From contig NC_134999.1 of the NCBI RefSeq assembly GCF_051020985.1, forward strand, positions 15,567,660 to 15,631,659: a DNA stretch of 64,000 bases. The letters run 5' to 3'. Position 1 is the stretch's first letter. Each line of letters begins with the position of its first letter. This stretch comes from Nomia melanderi (taxonomy: Eukaryota > Arthropoda > Insecta > Hymenoptera > Halictidae). The position numbers and the translations under genes are program-made. Shown one piece after another: positions 57,373-64,000 of this stretch. The notes beneath the pieces were generated by a model. It was not told the DNA's origin, did no database searches, and saw only the letters and a program-made list of their open reading frames with translations.

Positions 57373-59239
57373 TCAGATACGAAACGATATAAAATTAATT
57401 TCTAATTTTCATTTCTCCCTCGGATATAATAAAAAAGAAAAAATTCGAACAGCTTCCAATTTGTCCAATGTTTACCCTAATGCCTCACGAATCTCATAAA
57501 TGATTAAAATCTCCCACCGAACCTTCAATCCATTCAATAATTAATCAAGCAAAAAAATTGTCTAACATCGATCTCTAAAAACGACAAAACCTTTCATTCA
57601 AATTCCCTCGTAACGTTAACCCTTTGCATTGCAAAAATACTTCACTAGAAATATTCAACATTTCCTGATCACATGCAGACAACATATTTTAAAAACAACT
57701 TAAAGACGGTGTACATAAATTAACCCTTTGTGGTCGTATTAATTGCATACGTAAATGCTAACAACAGCAACGCAATGAAACGAAATATTAAAATATTAAA
57801 ATTACATTGAACTAAATTAAAATGATAAACGAAAAGTATTGTTTCCTGGAAACTTTAGACAAATATCACACAACAATAAAGTTTCGTTTAACAGACACGA
57901 CCGCAAAAGATTCAAAAGTTGATAACAAGTCTGTTATTCAATATTCCACATACTGCTGCATTACACGAAGCTTCACATTAGATATACAATTTCATAATTG
58001 TCTACGTGCTGAATCAAATGACTACTGAGATTAGCCATTGGAGTACGAAAGATTAATGACACACACGACTCAATGTACCCCAAGATTTCTCGAAACATCC
58101 TTATCGTTCGAACAAACAGAAGAACAAATCCGAAGTCCATTTTAAACCATCTCCGTCCACAAGCACACGGAAACACAGTACAACTCTCAGTCCATTATCT
58201 CTGCTAAACATCTGTCTCGGATAAAGAAAAAGTCTCCGGTTCTATCCTCGTCCCCATGGAAAGCACACATGTGTCCTCGAGCCGGGTTTCGAGATTTCTG
58301 TGGCTGCGGGAGGGAAACGGCGTCCGCCGTTCGCGGCGAAAGTTTCCCTGGCCGAGGAAAATTAGGGAAACAATGATATACCTCCTGAAAGAAGGAGACG
58401 CAGAAGAAAAAGAATATATACGGTGGGTTTAGCAGGTAATGGGGAGGGCCGGCGTACTTGATGATCCCCATGGTACGCAATGGGGAAATATCGATCTTTC
58501 TGTGGGCAAAAATCAATTTCTTGAACAAATGAGAGGGTTCGTAAAGCTGATAGCGAAATATTTGGTAATAATAGATGCAACGATTTTTTTGTTTAAATAA
58601 TGAATAAATGTAAATAATGATATTAGTGATAGTAATTAGAATATTAATAGTATTGACATTATAAATTGGTAATTAGAATTTTAGTAAGAGTAATATAGTA
58701 AAATAATAATAATGTAATAACATCATGATAATATTAATAATATTGATAGTACAAATTAGCAATAATAATGTTAGTAATAGTAATATAGTAAAATAATAGT
58801 AATATAATGAAATCATCATAACATTAATAATATTGATATAAATTAACCTAATACTATCGGCAATTTGTCCATTTTACTTTAAGCAAAAGTTTCATTTGAA
58901 GATAATACATTAATAATAGCAAAATTATTTTTGCTTTGATCCGTGGGCAATGAACATTGATTCTTATTAAATTAATGAGTCATCGTATAGCAGGGAGTTA
59001 ACAATAATAACGCTGGAAATAGTAATATAATAAAACAATACTAATCGGATGCAATAATGAATAACAAGTAACAGCAATAATCCTTAATCATTGCAACTCT
59101 ACACAAGATTAATTAGTCTACCGTCTAATTGTTAATCCTACATTAATCTAACATTTTATATACGCATAACACAAATCCAAACTAAAATTACAGAATCAAA
59201 TTCCCCATTCCTTTTCGTAAATTACAAATTTCCGTTTGA
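57373..59239. other. Presumed intronic spacer with repeat fragments
   Basis: E-family left ends are at 57620 (CCCTTTGCATTGCAAAAATA) and 57724. 58590-58850 is TAA/ATT-rich with a two- to three-fold ~108-bp repeat (AGTAATATAGTAAAATAATA). 58890-58998 resembles a D-family right half before TTAA. A GC-raised patch at 58230-58500 has conflicting frames only. Confidence 0.4.
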
Positions 59240-59243
59240 TTAA

Positions 59244-59483
59244 CCCCTTGGCCTATGATTTCTTTCTCAACTCTGATCGATACGGTTATTTTGTCATTAA
59301 TAATTTATTGGAAAAGGAGGAAAATTCTAAGCATATGTTACGCCTATATTTCCTTTTAAGTATAATAGTTGATTACAGAGGAATAATATTTACGTTGAAT
59401 TCGAATGAACTGAGTAATATACATATTTGTTGAACCATGTTGAAAATCTTCACCACGAGTCTCACTCGTTGTAGGGCAAGGGG
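59244..59483 (+). mobile_element. TTAA-flanked MITE, family D (best-preserved copy)
   Basis: TTAA at 59240-59243 and 59484-59487. Left CCCCTTGGCCTATGATTTCT; right reverse-complemented CCCCTTGCCCTACAACGAGT. Inner palindrome ACGAGTCTCACTCGT at 59455-59469. 240 bp. Confidence 0.9.
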
Positions 59484-59487
59484 TTAA

Positions 59488-60965
59488 AAATATATCAATA
59501 TAATCAACGACGCTCGCGTTTCTATAACTGAAATTTAGCCAGCGTACAATCTGTTCAGAATTCATGATTACTAGAAAATCAGCTCGCCTTCGTCTATTCA
59601 AACGTTGCGGACGTCTAACCGATAAACCGATCTTGCCCGCCGAGCGACCAGAAAACGAGGCGACAGGCGATACATTTCCTTTCTCGAGAAACTCGGGAGA
59701 ATTCGTTGATCGACCGATACCGGGCCATCACCGACGCGGAGCGCTCTTCGACAGGGGAATCACTTTTTTATGGGGGAATTAGGTGAAATATAACACCGCC
59801 CCTTCGGAAGAATATTTTTGGCTACGCCCGGCTCGTAAAAGAGAAAGCGGCCCTTTTTTTTCTCGCCGCCGCTCGTTTTTCACGGTGAACTGCTGGATTT
59901 TCTTCTCCTCCGCGAGGAAATATATTTTTTTCCTCGTTTCTCTTTTCTATTCTTTCCTTTTTTTGTGAAAAATTGTAGGAGAGAAAGAAACTTCTCTGTT
60001 GCCTCGGTGTGTTTGCGTGTGTGTTAAAAGGGGGTTGATGGGATGTTAAGAGTTCATGAGCTGCTGGAGAAACGCGGGACTTGACGGATATCTAAACTGT
60101 TGGGCTTTTTTCAGTTTATTTGTTTTCTCGCTAAAGAATTTTGTTCATCGTTTTCGGAATAATTTCGTTGTTTGCTTGCAGAGTGACGAAAAAGTGAAAG
60201 ATCTTTGTAGATGTCACGAGTTTTCCTGTAATTTTCCGTAATTTTTCGTTGGATCGTTCTATGAACGATATTCGATAATCATAATAATAATTAAATTTCA
60301 AATTGGAAACGTTGTTTAACTGGAACAGAGGTTTCCAATTTATTTTGGTTATTTAACTTGCGAAATAATTCGTGGGAAGTGCCTTTGTGTGTTTAAGAGA
60401 TTAACCGAGTTTGTTCTATAACAAAGGATACCATCCAAGAGGATTAGTAGAATTTTAGAGAACATTAAGAACGCTCAATTTTCTTGGAGCTTTATTAACT
60501 TTGAAACTTCCGTTGCTCCTAACAATATTTACGTCTAAATTTAACCTTTCTCGGCTGTCGCGCGTGTTACATTTCATATTTCTCCTTTCCAAGATTTAGG
60601 ATCAAACGTAAACGAGAACAAGTTGTTTGAAATTCCAGCTCTATTGTATTGCTTAAACGCTTAAAATATCATCGACGTCGACCTTTTCCCCTGTTCCCGG
60701 CTCGACAAAGAGAAATTTAATATACGGTTTGAATTTTCAACTTGCACGCCAATTTAAATTTAACACGCCGCGTTCCGTAGCGCTGACATTTGAAACGGGA
60801 CGCCCTTAATTATTATCTGATTCGTTGGTGGAAACAAATGTCGCCCGGCGCGAACGATTATCGCGTGTTTTCCAATTGTTCGAAGATGCGAGAACCTACT
60901 CAACATTTATCCTCGATCGAGCCGAAAAGTAACGGTCGCGCGTTGAAGCATTATCGGGGCGAGCG
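59488..60965. other. Presumed intronic spacer, partly GC-raised
   Basis: The interval 59560-59840 is GC-raised with a motif-free plus-strand frame (59564-59782). 59840-59965 is T-rich. 60680-60960 is GC-raised. No exon with convincing splice signals was found. Confidence 0.35.
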
Positions 60966-61155
60966 CCATGATCTTTTATCGCGAAAATTTCCAAAGAAAT
61001 TTCCGCAACGATCCAATAAACGTTGTGCTCCGTGTTTCGCCGGCACATTTCGATTTTTTAAAGTCTTGACACGACACTCGCCGTAACTTCGAGCTTAGAT
61101 AAGTTCGAAATTCACGTCACCGTCGCGAGACTTTCCGCACGGCGAATTTCCCTCT
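60966..61155 (+). repeat. ~185-bp dispersed repeat, copy 2 (CpG-rich)
   Basis: The more GC-rich partner of 53130-53310, embedded in a longer GC-raised stretch. The frame 60790-61086 runs through it but is not preserved in copy 1. Confidence 0.85.
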
Positions 61156-64000
61156 ATTAACTCGACGCAACGAATTGCGTAACAATGGCCAACTTCGCAA
61201 CATGGCGTCCGGTCCGCGGCGCTTCATTCCGGCGAAACTTTTCATTGCTCGCATTCCAATTTATATTTCCCAATAAACGCGCACACTCGATAAAACATTC
61301 CTCGCTTTATGAACACACGAAATCTGCAATTGACTGATTAATAAAATCGCAGCGTTTTGATATGAACGTCGACGAAACGTACGAATTATATTGTTGAATA
61401 TCACGTTAATGGAACACGCACTTCTAACGTGATATTCACAATGTTTAATGGAACACCTTTACCGATAGTTACTTGTGCATCACGAAACTATATCTAACAA
61501 GGAAAATGAGCGTTCAATATATGGAATTAATTAGAATAATTAATATAGAATTTAGTGTTTAGGAAATTTGACATAACAGTTTTCGTATTAAATTAGAAAT
61601 CGTAAGTTATTATTGCATCTTGTTGAATTCGTTTGAATAATGTTAATGAAACCCTACGCACCAGCTTGTCAATTACTATCGTTAATTAGTTGTGAAAACA
61701 TTTGTCACGGAGAACGAATAAATTTTTAATCTCACATCGTTACTCGTTCGTTACCAATGGCAAACAAGTCGACGCGAGAAACGATGAATATTTATATGAC
61801 GAATTAAATAAATAAGAGGAAAAACGTTATTTTATCCGAGCGGAGCGTTTTGCGTAATGGCGTTGGCTGGTGGATCGTTGGAATATTTTTAACAGGCCGG
61901 CCTGATTCAATTTACACGGGGAAAAGTCATCGGCCAGCGAGAATGGGGCGAGAACCACCCTACGCAGCAACAAATTTTCATTCAAGTTTGTTCAGGGCCA
62001 AGTTGCCGTACGCGCCCCTCTAAAATGCATGGAACTACCCCTTTGGAGGTCTCAGAGGAGTTCCGTGTGGACCGAGTAAATAAGTTCCACCCCCGCAGAT
62101 ACGTATCCCGAATAAAAGTTTTCATCCATCGTGAACGGTGACGTTGTTATCGAGGCCAGGTAGAAAGGGAGCGAGAGAGAGAGAGAGGGTGGGTAACATG
62201 TTCAACCCCATTTTGTTTTTTTTCAAAGATATTATTTAGTACAGAAAAAAGTTCAATGAAAATATTATTAAGTTATGTTTTCTCTTGATTGAGGGGTTGT
62301 TTGTGTCATTTTCGAATTGTATAATTGTTTTGGGTTGCAATAAACAAACGTCCAATAAAAATGATATTTTTAAGTTATGTTTTCTCTTCAGGTTGCTTTA
62401 TCTTAATTTAGGCGTTTTTGTTATTTGCGAATCGTATGATTGTTCTAAGGCTCGACAAAAAAATGTCTATCCCACATCTTCCTTTCGTAGAAATACAATC
62501 GAACATAGAAACACATTCTACAAAAATACAACGTTCAAATTCTATTCTCTTTTTATGAGATTTTCGAAGTGTTGATGGATAAAATATTTAAAGAATTATT
62601 TTCATATTCATCAAATATTAAAATTCATTAATGACTTAATGGAATTGTCTCCATGTCATCATAGTCGAATTCATGACCGAAGAAACATCGACGTCTGAAC
62701 GGACAACATAAACTCCACATTTCTCAAAGAATCATTCCTCAAAAACAATGAATAAAAGCTAGTCGTTTCATTAAATGATAACTCTAATGACGAATTCTTT
62801 GCCAAGGAAGATTGCGAAACGCCAAGAACATTATCTACACAGAACATCTTTCAAGAAACTTCTAGAAACGTAACCGCGTCTACTACACTTTACCCGCGAT
62901 GTATTTTTAAAACCGATGAAATTATTTTTCTGAAATCCGCCGTTTTATTTACCGATCCGCGTGCCGATAAAATCCTCGGAGTAATCGAAAACTTTCCGCC
63001 GGCGTACCTCGTTCCTGGCTACCAATCGCCGATCGTTCTCTATTCGCGGAATTATCGGCCGGTTCGACGCGAATTTTTCGATTAATATGCCGCGACGATA
63101 GGGAAGGTCGACGAGCCACGTTAAACGTGTCAAAAGGTTATTCCGTCGTGTCAAGGATGAAGAGATTATACGAAGCGGACGAATGTTGAAAACGGAGATT
63201 AATTCGAAAAAGATAGGATTACGAGAGATTGCCGCGCGACCGGAGAAATTTCACCGTGATTCCACGGGCTTTCTTCTGAATTAATCGCGGGAAACGTAAA
63301 CCCTAGGCGGCTCCTCTCCCCTTTATCCTGACACGGCGATCTGTTTGCTGGACATTTTGCTCGATTCGAAAATTATCTTGTTTTCTTGGCGTTTTACGTG
63401 TTTCGCGATTCGATCGGCGTACAAAGTACAACGAAATATGAGCACGCTTCGATAAACTTCTTATTTATCCTGGATTCGCGTTACAACGTGACTAGCAAAA
63501 TTGGGATCTAAGTCGAATCATCTTTGATTAGTTTCATACTGCTGATTTCCTAGAAAATTGAAGGACAGTTTTTCGAGGCTTTCGAATTCGAACGTTCCAC
63601 CTTTCGATGGTGCGAAGATCGTGTTTTAATAAATTAGAATGATAATCTGTGGAGCACTTGAACAATTTATGAAATAATTTAGTCATTTCTGCGAACGTAG
63701 TACGAATATATTATTTAATTATGAATATTGTTGTTAAAGTTAGTGTTGATTTATACTTTCGTTGAAGACTGAAAGAAAGTAAATGAACAATTATATGTAC
63801 GTATAGGTATATGAAATTAGAATTACTTAATTATCGTGTCAAAGAAACTGCATTCTAAAAGAGTTTTGCTTTTCACTGACTTGTATAATGCGAATCGATA
63901 AATAATTAGATGAATCAGTGACAACTAATTGTGTTATTCGAGTTTATCGAATTAGATTTCTCGGTTTCGGTATTTCGATGGCGGAGTTCAATGTTGATTG
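61156..64000. other. Presumed intron or flank, gene-free
   Basis: A short GC-raised tail reaches 61260. 61375-61445 holds a small inverted repeat (TTGAATATCACGTTA against TAACGTGATATTCACAA). 61840-62160 is a sharp GC island, followed by a GA microsatellite at 62169-62190. A local duplication (AGTTATGTTTTCTCTT) occurs at 62270 and 62373. 62900-63300 is GC-raised. No exon recognised. Confidence 0.4.
62169..62190. repeat. (GA)n microsatellite
   Basis: A short run of GAGAGA at the edge of the 61.84-62.16 kb GC island. Confidence 0.9.

Noticed and set aside
60790..61086. 98-residue plus-strand frame
   Set aside because: It runs through a dispersed repeat whose other copy (53.13 kb) does not keep the frame, and it shows no domain.

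Overview
The window is nuclear DNA from an animal, most likely an insect and plausibly a hymenopteran (bee-like). The background is AT-rich, broken by short GC/CpG-rich blocks. Genes are split by GT-AG introns, intergenic space is long, and TTAA-flanked piggyBac-type elements are very abundant. No bacterial, organellar, rRNA, tRNA or CRISPR features were recognised. The species call is inference.

Coding content is tiny. Only two exons can be defended, and they point away from each other and out of the window. On the minus strand, 5256-6123 is a first coding exon of a secreted protein: signal peptide, several dibasic sites, and a GTGAGT donor. On the plus strand, 55140-55215 is a first coding exon that encodes only a signal peptide, with a TATA box about 130 bp upstream and a GTAAGC donor. 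Both end in phase 1. The roughly 49 kb between them reads as intergenic. The remaining exons must lie in the long introns or beyond the window, and I could not find them.

The dominant structure is mobile DNA. About thirty units of 180-360 bp begin and end at TTAA with short inverted termini (MITEs). They fall into about eight terminal-sequence families, called A, B, C, D, E, F, G, I and K here; these are my labels, not database names. One larger element (45891-46815) still carries the 3' part of a piggyBac transposase gene with its Cys-rich tail, broken by one in-frame stop. Many units sit end to end or nested. Several families carry a GTCA...TGAC-like palindrome just inside the terminus.

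The rest is tandem and dispersed repeats: two 8-bp arrays in opposite orientation (22.1-22.4 and 24.2-24.7 kb), a six-unit ~117-bp array (19.8-20.4 kb), a ~30-bp array (11.5 kb), a 36-bp array (49.2 kb), several ~135-160-bp tandem duplications, an array derived from an E-family MITE (12.25-13.23 kb), a 300-bp hairpin (15.63-15.94 kb), a ~480-bp repeat present twice in inverted orientation (14.9 and 52.2 kb), and a ~185-bp GC-rich dispersed repeat (53.1 and 61.0 kb). GC-raised islands near 3.3, 6.3-9.0, 18.4, 20.5, 27.5, 38, 46.9 and 61.9 kb are the best candidates for regulatory sequence.
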